This document shows positions 32,794 to 42,119 of a DNA stretch of 64,000 nucleotides, in pieces (position 1 is the first letter of the stretch; every line of letters begins with the position of its first letter). The position numbers were made by a program, and so were the translations under genes. The DNA lies in NCBI RefSeq assembly GCF_014230465.1, contig NZ_JAAXCY010000016.1, positions 62,001-126,000 of the forward strand. Direction: 5' to 3'. Origin of the DNA: Pseudomonas cremoris. Lineage in GTDB: Bacteria > Pseudomonadota > Gammaproteobacteria > Pseudomonadales > Pseudomonadaceae. Under the pieces are notes generated by a model. It saw only the letters and a list, made by a program, of their open reading frames with translations. It made no database searches and had not been told where the DNA came from.

Positions 32794-34600
32794 TACAAAA
32801 AAAACAAAAATGACCGGCGGGCAGATCGTGGTCGAGTACCTCATCCGCGAAAAAGTGCCGTACGTGTTTGGCATTCCCGGGCACGGCAACACCGCGCTGC
32901 TGGACGCCTTTGTCGACCGCAAGTCGGAGATCACCCTGGTGCCAGCGATGCATGAGCAAGGCGCCTCGCACATGGCCGACGGTTTCTACCGCGCCAGCGG
33001 GCAGATCGCGGCGGTGTGTGCGTCCATCGGCCCGGGTGCCACCAACACCTTGACCGGGATCGCGACCGCGTTCGCCGACTCGTTGCCGCAACTGGTGATC
33101 AGCGGCGGCGTGCACACCTACATGCTCGGCAAAGGCGTGTTGCAGGAACTGGATCGCCCCCACGGCGACAACTTCCCGCGCATGGCCGAACCGGTGGTCA
33201 AGCGCTGGTGGCAGCCGGGCACCGTGGCCCAATTGCCGGGCGTGATGACCCAGGCGTTCAACGTGATGCTTGAGGGCCGTCGCGGCCCAACGCTGATCAA
33301 CCTGCCGCAAGATCTGCAAGCCGAATGCGCCGAGATCGAGCTGCCTTCGCCGCAAACCCATCGCGGCCACGGCAGACTGCATGGCGACCCAGCGGACATT
33401 GCCCGTGCCGTGCAGTTGCTATTGTCGGCGGAACGCCCGGTGATCATGGCCGGTGGCGGGGTGATCGCGGCCAACGCCAGCGACGACCTGGTGACCATCG
33501 CCGAGCATGTGGGCGCAGCCGTAACCACCTCGTTCATGGGCAAGGGCTCGATCCCCGAAGATCATCCGCTGTACGCCTGGCCGTGCGGTGACCTGGGCTC
33601 GATTCCGGGCAACGCGATGACCCGCGAAGCTGACGTGATCCTGGCCATCGGTTGCCGTTTCAGCGACCGCATCACGTCTTCGTATCGTCCTGGCGTGACC
33701 TTCGACATTCCGAACAAGACCAAGCTGATCCAGATCGATATTGATGGCTTCGAACTGGGCAAGAACTACCCGGTGGAAGTGGGTATCGTCGGCGATGCCG
33801 GGCCGATCCTGCAGGACCTGCTGGCGGCATTGCGCAACAGTTGCCCCGCGCGGGACTACAGCACCTCGCCGATGTTCCAGCGCTTGCAGCACCTCAAGGC
33901 CAAGTGGGAAGAGCACCTGGCGCCGCTGCGCACCTGCAACCAGTCGCCGATGACCGTGTCCCAGGTGTTGTTCGAAGCCCGCAAGATCCTGCCGCGCAAC
34001 ACCATTGTGGTCACCGACTCCAGCAACCCGCAAAACCAGGTGTTCAACGAGTTTCCGGTGTACGGGCCTAAACAGCACATCACTCCGGGTGGTTTTTCCG
34101 GCATCGGCTTCGCACTGCCGGCCGCCATTGGCGCCAAGATGGGCGCGCCAAACCAGCCGGTGGTTGCCATTTGCGGTGACGGTGCGTTCCTGCAAACCGG
34201 CCAGGAACTGGCGACAGCGGTGATGATGGGCGTTCCGGCGATTTTCCTGATCATCAACAACGGCGGCTGGGGCGCGATCCGCAACCTGCAACTGAACATG
34301 TTTGGTGAAGACCGCGAAATCATCACCGACTTCCGCACCCCGGATGGCGCGTCGTGGGAGGCCAATATCGCCGACTTCGCCAAGTCGCTGGGGGCTGCTG
34401 CCGAGCGTGTGACCGACCCGCTGCAGATCGGCGCCGCCGTGGACCGGGCACTGGCGTCCAACCGTCCGTACGTGATCGAGGCGATGTGCTCCATTGAGCG
34501 GCCGTGGAGCAACATGCACCCGACCGGCTGGTGGGACATCACCGTGCCGGACTACCTCGGCGAGTACCGCGATGAGTACGTGAAGAACCGCGGCTTCTGA
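32786..34600 (+). CDS. Thiamine-diphosphate enzyme of the acetolactate synthase/IolD superfamily
   Basis: A 604-residue ThDP enzyme with the three-domain layout of acetohydroxyacid synthases and of the inositol-ring hydrolase IolD. The catalytic Glu is at about residue 57 in AMHEQGASHMADGFYRASG. The ThDP/Mg motif is CGDGAFLQTGQELAT followed by NNGGWGAIRN. The start at 32786 has CAGGAG nearby and overlaps the GMC stop. Plausible reactions are carbon-carbon bond cleavage of a 1,2-dicarbonyl intermediate or a carboligation. Genes of branched-chain amino acid synthesis are absent nearby, so a catabolic role is more likely. Confidence 0.85.
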   Translation: MTDTKKTKMTGGQIVVEYLIREKVPYVFGIPGHGNTALLDAFVDRKSEITLVPAMHEQGASHMADGFYRASGQIAAVCASIGPGATNTLTGIATAFADSLPQLVISGGVHTYMLGKGVLQELDRPHGDNFPRMAEPVVKRWWQPGTVAQLPGVMTQAFNVMLEGRRGPTLINLPQDLQAECAEIELPSPQTHRGHGRLHGDPADIARAVQLLLSAERPVIMAGGGVIAANASDDLVTIAEHVGAAVTTSFMGKGSIPEDHPLYAWPCGDLGSIPGNAMTREADVILAIGCRFSDRITSSYRPGVTFDIPNKTKLIQIDIDGFELGKNYPVEVGIVGDAGPILQDLLAALRNSCPARDYSTSPMFQRLQHLKAKWEEHLAPLRTCNQSPMTVSQVLFEARKILPRNTIVVTDSSNPQNQVFNEFPVYGPKQHITPGGFSGIGFALPAAIGAKMGAPNQPVVAICGDGAFLQTGQELATAVMMGVPAIFLIINNGGWGAIRNLQLNMFGEDREIITDFRTPDGASWEANIADFAKSLGAAAERVTDPLQIGAAVDRALASNRPYVIEAMCSIERPWSNMHPTGWWDITVPDYLGEYRDEYVKNRGF

Positions 34601-34668
34601 CCCCGCCATCGATTCGCCTGTGTTCAGGGACGAACGCAGGCCTTCATGCACCGCCATAGGCCTGACAA

Positions 34669-35370
34669 ATGACAAGAACCAATCAACAGCGCGAGCTGCA
34701 ATTCAGCGACCAGTTTGTAGCGTGTTACCTGGTCGAAAACGTTAAAGATTTCAAGGTGGAGGGGGGCGTAGCAGTCAACCTCGACCATGCCCCGATGCAC
34801 ATCGGCGGCCCTGTGCCCACTGTGGTGCCTGGCTGGAAATCCACCGTATTGTTCAATGCCGTGATTGCCAGTGCCAACCGTGTTGCGGTGTTTCGCGTGC
34901 GCAGCGAAGTTGACCTGGGCGGCATCGTGCTCGGTGAGTGGGACTGGTTCGGCAACCGCTTCGCCAAGTTCCCGCGCACCACGCCGCTGTACATCTCGCG
35001 CTACGACGAGATTGGCGCTGTGCACCTGGACCCGTATGCATTCGCCAACCAGCGGGCAGAGGCCGTCGACCTGCGCGAATACGGCATCCGCCTGAACCTG
35101 TGGTGGGCGCCGACCAACACCGATTGCTTCCTGCACAACGAGCATCCCTTCCTGGAAATCCACACCCAGATCCACGGTTCGGGGCGTATCCAGAAATTTC
35201 TGGAGCGCGATGAAAACACCCTTTACAAGCAGATCAGCATGGCGCCGGGTTATACCCATGACCCCTTTGTGCATGTCGATAATGCGGGCAACCCGACGTA
35301 CCCCTGGCACCGCTATTGGTCCGATTCGGACGCGATCTGGCTGGCCATCGAATTTCATCCCAAGGCCTGA
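34669..35370 (+). CDS. Uncharacterised cupin-like protein in the catabolic operon
   Basis: A 233-residue soluble protein I do not recognise. No signal peptide is present. Its sequence is rich in Trp, His and Asp. It contains several possible metal-ligand clusters: LDHAPMHIGG near residue 40, CFLHNEHPFLEIHTQIHGSG near residue 155, and GYTHDPFVHVDN. The HxxxxxExH arrangement within NEHPFLEIHTQIHG is reminiscent of a cupin metal site. It lies between the ThDP enzyme and the TIM-barrel isomerase in the same operon (68 and 9 bases apart). By analogy to IolB, a cupin isomerase, it may isomerise a pathway intermediate. This is inference. Confidence 0.7.
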   Translation: MTRTNQQRELQFSDQFVACYLVENVKDFKVEGGVAVNLDHAPMHIGGPVPTVVPGWKSTVLFNAVIASANRVAVFRVRSEVDLGGIVLGEWDWFGNRFAKFPRTTPLYISRYDEIGAVHLDPYAFANQRAEAVDLREYGIRLNLWWAPTNTDCFLHNEHPFLEIHTQIHGSGRIQKFLERDENTLYKQISMAPGYTHDPFVHVDNAGNPTYPWHRYWSDSDAIWLAIEFHPKA

Positions 35371-35379
35371 GGGCGCGCC

Positions 35380-36195
35380 ATGAAGATAGCTGTTGTCACC
35401 TGGACCCTCGGCATCACTGCACCGGAGCAGGTGCTGGCCAAAGCGGTGGCGTTGGGGCTGGACGCGATCCAGTATTCCGGCGACCACCGCGACGCCTGCC
35501 CGGTGAACCTGCGCGAACAGGCACGGCAGGCAGGCATCGCTATCCTGGCGGTCGACCCGATCAACGGTGGGCCGCGGGACCCCGCCCAGGCCACGCCTGA
35601 AGACGCCCTGGCGTACTACCGCAAGGTGGTGGATTTTGCCGCTGCGCTGGGCAATGTCCCGGTCACGCTGCAAGGCCTGTCACTGTGGACGCGCAATTGC
35701 CCCGACGCAGCCTCGGCGCGTGCGCGGTTGCTGGCGTGCTGCAAGACGATTGACGCCTATGCACAAGCACGCGGCGTGCCGACACTGTACGAACCCTGCA
35801 ACCACTTCGAACTGCCGCTGATCAACACGGCGGCCCAATGCCGGGCGCTGATCCGTGAGGTGGGCGGCGACAACCTGCGCATGGTGCTGGACAGCTTCCA
35901 CATGAACATCAATGAACCCGACCCGCTGCAAACCTTGCGCGACCACGCAGGGTTGACGGCGATCTACCACATCTCGGATTCGGGACGCGGGGGTATAGGC
36001 AGCGGCCATATCGATTTCCAGGCGCAGCACCAGGCGTTGATGGCCAACGGGTTTACAGGTGATGTGTCTATCGAGTTGGTGTTGCCCCAATTGTTGCCGG
36101 GGCAATCTCCCGTCAGTGAAGCGGATATGTTGGCGTTGGACACCCAGGTACGCGACAGCGCCAGAAGCTGGCGTGAATACACCTGTAATGCCTGA
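35380..36195 (+). CDS. Sugar-phosphate isomerase/epimerase-like TIM barrel (AP-endonuclease 2 family)
   Basis: A 271-residue protein of the xylose isomerase-like TIM-barrel family. Metal-binding residues are likely the Glu in PTLYEPCNHFELP, the Asp and His in LRMVLDSFHMNINEPDP, the His in IYHISDSGRGGIGSGHIDF, and the Glu in GDVSIELVLP. This family includes IolE inosose dehydratase, hydroxypyruvate isomerase and tagatose epimerases. It ends the island operon, nine bases after the cupin-like gene, and is followed by a REP element. The substrate is unassigned. Confidence 0.82.
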   Translation: MKIAVVTWTLGITAPEQVLAKAVALGLDAIQYSGDHRDACPVNLREQARQAGIAILAVDPINGGPRDPAQATPEDALAYYRKVVDFAAALGNVPVTLQGLSLWTRNCPDAASARARLLACCKTIDAYAQARGVPTLYEPCNHFELPLINTAAQCRALIREVGGDNLRMVLDSFHMNINEPDPLQTLRDHAGLTAIYHISDSGRGGIGSGHIDFQAQHQALMANGFTGDVSIELVLPQLLPGQSPVSEADMLALDTQVRDSARSWREYTCNA

Positions 36196-36203
36196 CGCGG
36201 TTC

Positions 36204-36230
36204 AAATGTGGGAGCGGGCTTGCTCGCGAA
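36204..36230. repeat. Single REP element
   Basis: These 27 bases are identical to one arm of the REP doublet at 42716-42810. The expected partner arm around 36271-36285 is degenerate. It lies just behind the TIM-barrel stop codon. Confidence 0.85.
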
Positions 36231-36273
36231 GGCGGTACATCAGTCAATGAATCTGCCGACTGAGGCACCACCT

Positions 36274-36360
36274 TCACGAACAAAACAGATTGATCAACAG
36301 GTCCGCAGCGATCAACGCCACGGCCACGATGAACAACACGCGCAGGCTCAAGGAAGCCAC
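36274..36360 (-). CDS. Possible 28-residue membrane peptide downstream of rpiR
   Basis: A short frame starting at GTG 36360, directly behind the rpiR stop codon, encodes about 28 residues with one strong hydrophobic span (RVLFIVAVALIAADLLINLF) and a stop at 36274. Such single-span peptides occur in Pseudomonas genomes but often escape annotation. No Shine-Dalgarno sequence is visible and the length is small, so it may be chance. Coupling to rpiR translation would be needed. Confidence 0.35.
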   Translation of the reverse strand: MASLSLRVLFIVAVALIAADLLINLFCS

Positions 36361-36361
36361 T

Positions 36362-37267
36362 TCACAGTGATGCGTTGAGTTCGTCGATCAGCGTCTCACG
36401 GTACTTCAACGCCGATATCGCCTGCTCGCCCAACTTGCCGGCAACCGCGCTCAACAGACCCTGTGCCAGCAACATGAACGCGCACATGCTGTTGCTGAAA
36501 AACAGGCTGTGGTTGGGCACGTAGAAACTGTGCAGCGCCACCTTGGCCAGCGGCGAGCTGGCAGAGTCGGTCAGCGCAATGACCTTGATCCCGTGGCGGG
36601 CAGCGACCTCTGCCGTTGCGAGCACGCTGGGGGTGTAGGGGAAGCAGCTAGACACCACCAATACATCGCCTTCCTCCAGCTGCGCCAGGGCATCGGCCAC
36701 GCCCTGGCGGCTGGAGTCGAGCGCTGCCACATCTGGGCGCAACATGCCCAGGCCGTATGACATGAACAACGCCAGCGAGTTGAACTGGCGCATACCGTGG
36801 ATTCTTATCCGGCGAGCACTGGCCAGCAGTTCGACGCTTTGCACGAAGACGTCGGGATCGACCTGTTCAATCATGCTGACGATATTGGCACTTTCCTGGC
36901 GACCCAGGCGGGTCAGCTGGTTGAGAACGTCCTTGTCCTCGCTGTTGACCACCAGCCGCGAGGCCTGGTCGCTATAGAAGTGCTTGCCTTCGGTAATCTC
37001 CCGCCGGAACACATCCTGCAGCTTGCTGAAACCGCCATAACCCAAGCGCTGCGCCAACCGTGACAGGGTCGAGGCGTTTACGCCCAGCTGCTCCGCCAGC
37101 TCGCTGATCGACGACACCGCCGTGCGTTGCGGGGATTCGATCAGCGCCATCAGGACGCGCCTGGAGCTGCTGCCCAACGCGATGTCGACCTCGCGCCGCT
37201 CGATGGCGGCGAGCAATTGCTTGAGGCCATCCAGCGTGTCGGGAAGTGCAGTCAGGGCTTTATTCAT
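36362..37267 (-). CDS. RpiR-family regulator (HTH plus SIS domain)
   Basis: A 301-residue regulator. The N-terminal HTH_6 domain (SISELAEQLGVNASTLSRLAQRL) is followed by a SIS sugar-isomerase-like sensory domain (residues about 125-270) with the block DVLVVSSCFPYTPSVLATAEVAARHGIKVIALTD. The ATG at 37267 is preferred over an in-frame TTG at 37297. It is the last gene of an operon with the C45 enzyme and the amino-acid ABC importer, and probably controls that operon and the divergent aminotransferase. Confidence 0.85.
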   Translation of the reverse strand: MNKALTALPDTLDGLKQLLAAIERREVDIALGSSSRRVLMALIESPQRTAVSSISELAEQLGVNASTLSRLAQRLGYGGFSKLQDVFRREITEGKHFYSDQASRLVVNSEDKDVLNQLTRLGRQESANIVSMIEQVDPDVFVQSVELLASARRIRIHGMRQFNSLALFMSYGLGMLRPDVAALDSSRQGVADALAQLEEGDVLVVSSCFPYTPSVLATAEVAARHGIKVIALTDSASSPLAKVALHSFYVPNHSLFFSNSMCAFMLLAQGLLSAVAGKLGEQAISALKYRETLIDELNASL

Positions 37268-37301
37268 CAACGGTATCCATGATTGGGTGAGCGCCAAACC
37301 T

Positions 37302-38363
37302 TCATCGACCTGAACAGGCGTCGATCAATGAGCGGTGGACCACGCCTTCGGCATCGGGTTGGTCAGTGTTTGGCCGCGTATAGACGCGCCACTCTACAGT
37401 GTTGGCGCTGATCAGAAAAACGCCGGTTGCCAGGGTGTTTTCATCGTCCGGATCATCCGCTGCGCAACGGTAAACGGGCAGGGCGCCACCTGTCGTGTCA
37501 CGCAGAATCTTCAGCGCTGAATCGGCGTCCAGATCCGCCGTTATCCCGTGCAGCAGTTGGTCGACACACCGCTGCCTGGCACCTGAACTGGCGGTGATGC
37601 GTTGTTCGACCGGGTCCAGCGACAACGACACCAGATGGTTCGAATGCCCAGCCGGCCATTGCACTTCACTGACGTGACTGCCCTCGGCACATGCCTCGAC
37701 ACTGACCACGCGTGCGCTGCCGGCTTGGCCAAAGGTGTGGTGGAAGGCACCGGCGCGACCCGTGCGGGTGACGATACGAATCGCCTCGTCCACACAGGCG
37801 GCGTCCAGGGTTGCACGCGCCAGGATCTGCCGGGGGATGCCGATGGGGATCTGCGTTGGCCGGAGATTGTTCACGGTCGCCACGACGCCGCGCTCGTTCA
37901 CGGCCAGGGTGTGCCCTGGCAGCGAGCCTGGGTAGACGAAACTGGTGAACGCAAGACCTGCTTCGGGTGTGGCATGCAGCAGCGCACAGTGCCCGCGCAG
38001 TTGCGGGAAGCCGTCTTCGTTGTGCGCGATCAGCGTGCCGGTGGGTGTAGGCCCGAAAACGGTGGTGCAGCCGTCCACGCTTTGTGCGTGCACATAGTCA
38101 CCCCGGCAGTTCCACATGAAGACTTCGTCGAGTGGCAACTGCAAGCCATCGGCCAGCCCCTCGATTTCCTGCCAGTAACGCGGGAATTCGTTTTGCACCT
38201 GTTGGCGCATCTGCAAGGCTTTCGGTGTGGTTGCCTGCGCTGCCAGGTATTTCCAGAGTGCGAGCGGGCGCAGGTGCTCAAGCACCGCAGCGCGACCGAA
38301 CACGCCCAAACCGTGGCCAATGGCGTAGGCGCTACCGTCAAGATGGATAGAAGGCAGTGTCAT
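37302..38363 (-). CDS. C45-family acyltransferase/amidohydrolase
   Basis: A 353-residue Ntn-type enzyme of the C45 family (acyl-CoA:6-aminopenicillanate acyltransferase-like). The expected autocatalytic nucleophile is Cys99 in QSVDGCTTVF, followed by GTLIAHNEDGFPQ, the usual Asn-Glu-Asp block. Members cleave or transfer acyl groups on amino-acid or peptide amides. With the polar amino-acid ABC importer and an aminotransferase beside it, it may release amino acids from N-acylated substrates taken up by the transporter. It sits nine bases behind the ATPase gene. Confidence 0.8.
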   Translation of the reverse strand: MTLPSIHLDGSAYAIGHGLGVFGRAAVLEHLRPLALWKYLAAQATTPKALQMRQQVQNEFPRYWQEIEGLADGLQLPLDEVFMWNCRGDYVHAQSVDGCTTVFGPTPTGTLIAHNEDGFPQLRGHCALLHATPEAGLAFTSFVYPGSLPGHTLAVNERGVVATVNNLRPTQIPIGIPRQILARATLDAACVDEAIRIVTRTGRAGAFHHTFGQAGSARVVSVEACAEGSHVSEVQWPAGHSNHLVSLSLDPVEQRITASSGARQRCVDQLLHGITADLDADSALKILRDTTGGALPVYRCAADDPDDENTLATGVFLISANTVEWRVYTRPNTDQPDAEGVVHRSLIDACSGR

Positions 38364-38372
38364 TGCAGCTCC

Positions 38373-39095
38373 TCACGACACGTGTTGCAGAAATTCCCGC
38401 AGGCGGGCGCTGGGTGGGTTGGCGATCAGCTCGGCGGGCACGCCATCTTCGGCAATGCGCCCCTTGTCGATAAAGATCAGGCGCGTGGCGACTTTGCGCG
38501 CAAAGTCCACTTCATGGGTGACGATCACCATGGTCATGCCTTCATCGGCCAGCGACTTCATCACGGTCAGCACCTCGTGGCGCAGCTCCGGGTCGAGGGC
38601 CGACGTCGGTTCGTCGAACAACATCAGCTTGGGCTTTACCGCCAACGCCCGGGCAATGGCGACGCGCTGTTGCTGCCCACCGGACAATTCGGACGGGTAG
38701 TGATTGGCGCGGTCAGCCAGGCCGACCTTGGCCAGCAGCCCGGCGGCGAGCTGCTCTGCTTCCTGGCGGCTGGCACCGCGCACCCGCACGGGGCCAAAGG
38801 CGACGTTCTGCAGCGCGGTCATCTGGGGGAACAGGTGAAACTGCTGGAACACCATGCCGGCTTCCTGGCGAATCAGGCGTTCATCGACCTTGGGGTTGTT
38901 CACCTCAAGGCCGTCGACCATCAGTTGCCCACCGCTGACTTCTTCCAGTTTGTTGATGCAGCGCAACAGCGTCGACTTGCCCGACCCCGAGGGGCCGATG
39001 ATCACCACCACTTCGCCGCTGGCGATGTTGAGGTTGATGTCATGCAGCACCTGGGTACTGCCGAAGTGCTTGGAGACACCTTTGAATTCGATCAT
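38373..39095 (-). CDS. Polar amino-acid ABC importer ATPase (GlnQ type)
   Basis: A 240-residue ABC ATPase. Walker A is [13 protein letters not shown], the Q-loop follows, the signature is [16 protein letters not shown], and Walker B is [14 protein letters not shown]. The start overlaps the permease stop by four bases. It energises the HisM/GlnP-type permease at 39092. Confidence 0.92.
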   Translation of the reverse strand: MIEFKGVSKHFGSTQVLHDINLNIASGEVVVIIGPSGSGKSTLLRCINKLEEVSGGQLMVDGLEVNNPKVDERLIRQEAGMVFQQFHLFPQMTALQNVAFGPVRVRGASRQEAEQLAAGLLAKVGLADRANHYPSELSGGQQQRVAIARALAVKPKLMLFDEPTSALDPELRHEVLTVMKSLADEGMTMVIVTHEVDFARKVATRLIFIDKGRIAEDGVPAELIANPPSARLREFLQHVS

Positions 39096-39748
39096 AGGAT
39101 TTTCAACCTCGATTCCATGCGCCGCAGTGCATAGCTCAGCACCAGGGTAATGATCAGATAGATGACGGCGACCGCCGACCAGATTTCCATCGCACGGAAA
39201 TTACCGGCGATGACTTCCTGGCCCTGGCGGGTCAGCTCGGCGACCCCGATAACAATGAACAGCGAGGTGTCCTTGATGCTGACAATCCATTGGTTGCCCA
39301 GCGCCGGGATCATGCGCCGGAACGCCAGCGGGGCGATGACGTAGCGCAGGGTGTCGCGCTTGGACAGGCCCAACGCCAGCCCGGCTTCGCGAAACCCACG
39401 GTTGATCGACAGCACCGCGCCGCGGGTAATCTCGGCGATGTAGGCGCCGGAGTTGAGCATGATGGTCACGACAGCCGCCGTGAACGGGTCAATGCGCACC
39501 GGCACCATCATGGGCAGGGCGAAGTAGATGAACATGACCTGCACCATGATCGGGGTGCCACGGATCAATTCGATGAAAACAAGCGCAACACGGCTGCTGA
39601 TAAAACCGCCGTAGGCGCGGGCAAAGCCCGCGACCACGCCGATGACGGCGCCACCGATCAGACCCAGGATCGAAATCCACAAGGTCAGTTTGGCGCCTTC
39701 AAGCAGGACCGGCAGCGCATCCCAAATGGCGCTCCATTGGAAATGCAT
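39092..39748 (-). CDS. Polar amino-acid ABC importer permease (HisM/GlnP type)
   Basis: A 218-residue permease with about five membrane spans. The EAA-type coupling loop is [21 protein letters not shown] single permease gene is present, so it probably works as a homodimer. It lies 30 bases behind the binding-protein gene. Confidence 0.9.
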   Translation of the reverse strand: MHFQWSAIWDALPVLLEGAKLTLWISILGLIGGAVIGVVAGFARAYGGFISSRVALVFIELIRGTPIMVQVMFIYFALPMMVPVRIDPFTAAVVTIMLNSGAYIAEITRGAVLSINRGFREAGLALGLSKRDTLRYVIAPLAFRRMIPALGNQWIVSIKDTSLFIVIGVAELTRQGQEVIAGNFRAMEIWSAVAVIYLIITLVLSYALRRMESRLKIL

Positions 39749-39778
39749 GCTGAATTCTCTATGGGTGAAAGACGGGGG

Positions 39779-40522
39779 TTATTGCGGATCGGTGCCGAAC
39801 CACTTGCGGTAGATCTGCGCATAGGTGCCGTCTTCACGGAGCTTCTTCAGCGCCGCGTTGACCGGTTCGCGCAGTTCGCTGCCCTTGGGAAAGGCGATGC
39901 CGTATTGCTGGGCAAGCATCTGCGGGCCAACCGCTTTTACCTGGCCTTCACCGGCGGTCTTGATGTAGTACAGAACGTTCGGCGTGTCGTGCATGGCGGC
40001 GTCGACGCGGCCAGTGCGCAGTTCCAGGTAGGCGTTGTCGATATTGGGGAATTGGCGCAGGTCGCTGGCCTTGAGGTTGGCCTTGGCGTAGTCGGCCGAT
40101 GATGTGCCGCTTTTCACGGCCAGGGTCTTGCCGGCGATATCCGCTTCACCTTTGATGGTGTCGTTGTCGCTTTTGACCATCAATAGAAAACCGCTGTCGT
40201 AGTAACCGTCGGAAAAGTCGATGGCTTGCTTGCGCTCTTCCTTGATGGTGATGCCGGCTAGCGCCACATCGACGTTATGGGTTTGCAGGGCAGGGATGAT
40301 GCCGTTGAAGTCCATGGGCTTGAGCTGGTAGGTCACCCCCATTTCCTTGGCAATCGCCGCCCACAAATCAATGTCGAAGCCCACGTATTCGTTGCCTTGC
40401 TTGAACTCGAAAGGCACGAACGCTGTGTCGGTGGCCACCAGCAATTCCTTGCTCGCAGCAAAGCTGCCAGAGGCGGTGGCCAATGCCATTACCGCCAGTG
40501 AAACCTTCAGAAAGTTCTTCAT
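39779..40522 (-). CDS. Periplasmic amino-acid binding protein (SBP family 3)
   Basis: A 247-residue secreted binding protein. The ATG at 40522 gives a signal peptide ending in ASGSFAASK. Family-3 motifs include [34 protein letters not shown] and [15 protein letters not shown]. It resembles GlnH/lysine-arginine-ornithine type proteins. First gene of the importer operon (SBP, permease, ATPase, C45 enzyme, RpiR). Its ligand is unknown; an amino acid or N-acyl amino acid is plausible. Confidence 0.9.
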   Translation of the reverse strand: MKNFLKVSLAVMALATASGSFAASKELLVATDTAFVPFEFKQGNEYVGFDIDLWAAIAKEMGVTYQLKPMDFNGIIPALQTHNVDVALAGITIKEERKQAIDFSDGYYDSGFLLMVKSDNDTIKGEADIAGKTLAVKSGTSSADYAKANLKASDLRQFPNIDNAYLELRTGRVDAAMHDTPNVLYYIKTAGEGQVKAVGPQMLAQQYGIAFPKGSELREPVNAALKKLREDGTYAQIYRKWFGTDPQ

Positions 40523-40674
40523 GCATGTTTTCTCTTCAGGGGGATACAGGCCCCAGGGCAAACCTGGGGCAGTGGGGATAGCGGCAGTCAATTTTTCGAG
40601 CGATTCATAACGATTCACTCCACTGTTTTTGTTGTTAGCCCGGCTAGCCACCTGAGAGAGGAGGCGCACGATAT

Positions 40675-40692
40675 TTTTGCTGTTTCGCAAAA
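40675..40692. promoter_or_regulatory. Inverted repeat in the importer/aminotransferase divergent region
   Basis: TTTTGC (40675-40680) and GCAAAA (40687-40692) are six-base inverted arms with six bases between, inside an AT-rich intergenic stretch with further TTGCA/TGCAA words at about 40715-40760. Position and symmetry fit an RpiR-type operator shared by both directions. Confidence 0.5.
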
Positions 40693-40778
40693 TATACATG
40701 CATTTATTGGTTATGCAAAAAATAATTGCATTTAAAATTCGTGCACCTATTATTTGCAAAACCCTCCGGAGCGGCACC

Positions 40779-42107
40779 ATGAGCCACGTCTTTCATCGCA
40801 GCCTCACACAGCGCTATCCCACCGCCATTCAAGGTGACGGGCCTTACCTGATCGACAGCGACAACCGTCGCTACCTGGATGCCAGCGGCGGGGCTGCAGT
40901 GTCGTGCCTGGGCCATAGCGACCCCGAGGTGATCGAGGCCATACGCAAGCAGGTCGGGCAGTTGGCGTATGCGCATACCTCGTTCTTCACCACGTCGGTG
41001 ATGGAAGAGCTGGCGGACTTCCTGGTGGCCCGCGCGCCGGAAGGCATCGACTCGGTGTATTTCGTTTCAGGCGGCTCGGAAGCCATTGAAGCGGCACTGA
41101 AACTGGCCCGCCAATATTTCGTCGAGATCGGCCAGCCTCAGCGCAAACACCTGATTGCGCGGCGCCAGAGTTATCACGGCAATACCCTGGGCGCCTTGGC
41201 CACCGGCGGCAATGAATGGAGGCGCAAGCAGTTCGAGCCGCTGCTGATCGGCGTCAGCCACGTCAGCCCTTGCTACGCTTACCGCGAGCAGCAAGCGGGG
41301 GAAAGCGGCGAGGCCATGGGCGTGCGCCTGGCGGCGGAACTGGAAGCAGAAATTCTGCGGTTGGGTGCTGAGAACGTCATGGCGTTTGTGGCCGAGCCAG
41401 TGGTTGGCGCGACCTTGGGGGCTGTCACCGCCGTGCCGGGCTACTTCAAGCGCATTCGTGAGGTGTGTGATCGCCACGGCGTATTGCTGATCCTCGATGA
41501 AGTCATGTGCGGCATGGGACGCACCGGCACTTTGTTTGCGGCGGAGCAGGAAGGCATTACGGCCGATCTGATCACCGTCGCCAAAGGCCTGGGGGCGGGT
41601 TACCAGCCCATCGGCGCAACGTTGGTCAGCCAGAAAATCCGCGACGCCATCGCCAACGGCTCGGGTTTTTTCCAGCATGGTCATACCTATATCGGCCACG
41701 CCACCGCGTGTGCGGCAGCACTGGCGGTGCAAAAAGCGATTGAGTCGCGAGGCTTGCTGGCCCGCGTCAATCAGTTGGGTGACGGCTTGCGCGCGCGCCT
41801 GCAAGGGAGCTTGGGTGATCATCCGCACGTCGGCGATATACGCGGTCGCGGGCTGTTCCAAGGGATCGAGCTGGTGGCCGACCGTGACAGCAAGGCCGCA
41901 TTTGATCCCGCGCTCAAGTTGCATGCCAAGCTCAAGCAAGCGGCCATGGCTGAAGGCCTGATGTGCTACCCCATGGGCGGCACCCTTGACGGGCAGCGCG
42001 GCGATCACATCCTGCTGGCGCCGCCGTTTATTCTTGAGGACCATCACCTCGATGAAATCGCTGGCAAGCTCCTGACCGCGATCAACACCACCTTGAAAAA
42101 ACTCTGA
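40779..42107 (+). CDS. Class-III PLP aminotransferase
   Basis: A 442-residue aminotransferase family protein (omega-amino acid type). The start at 40779 has CGGAG upstream. Visible motifs are [17 protein letters not shown] for phosphate binding, [14 protein letters not shown] with the PLP-binding Asp, and [15 protein letters not shown] with the Schiff-base Lys. Substrate unresolved. Divergent from the amino-acid importer operon, so it may process the imported amino compound. It is followed by a CMD-family gene after 12 bases. Confidence 0.88.
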   Translation: MSHVFHRSLTQRYPTAIQGDGPYLIDSDNRRYLDASGGAAVSCLGHSDPEVIEAIRKQVGQLAYAHTSFFTTSVMEELADFLVARAPEGIDSVYFVSGGSEAIEAALKLARQYFVEIGQPQRKHLIARRQSYHGNTLGALATGGNEWRRKQFEPLLIGVSHVSPCYAYREQQAGESGEAMGVRLAAELEAEILRLGAENVMAFVAEPVVGATLGAVTAVPGYFKRIREVCDRHGVLLILDEVMCGMGRTGTLFAAEQEGITADLITVAKGLGAGYQPIGATLVSQKIRDAIANGSGFFQHGHTYIGHATACAAALAVQKAIESRGLLARVNQLGDGLRARLQGSLGDHPHVGDIRGRGLFQGIELVADRDSKAAFDPALKLHAKLKQAAMAEGLMCYPMGGTLDGQRGDHILLAPPFILEDHHLDEIAGKLLTAINTTLKKL

Positions 42108-42119
42108 GGGAACCCTGCA

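Noticed and set aside
32786..34600. Acetolactate synthase (ilvB) or sulfoacetaldehyde acetyltransferase (xsc)
   Set aside because: No small subunit, ilvC or phosphotransacetylase gene lies nearby, and no sulfonate genes are present; left as an unassigned ThDP enzyme.
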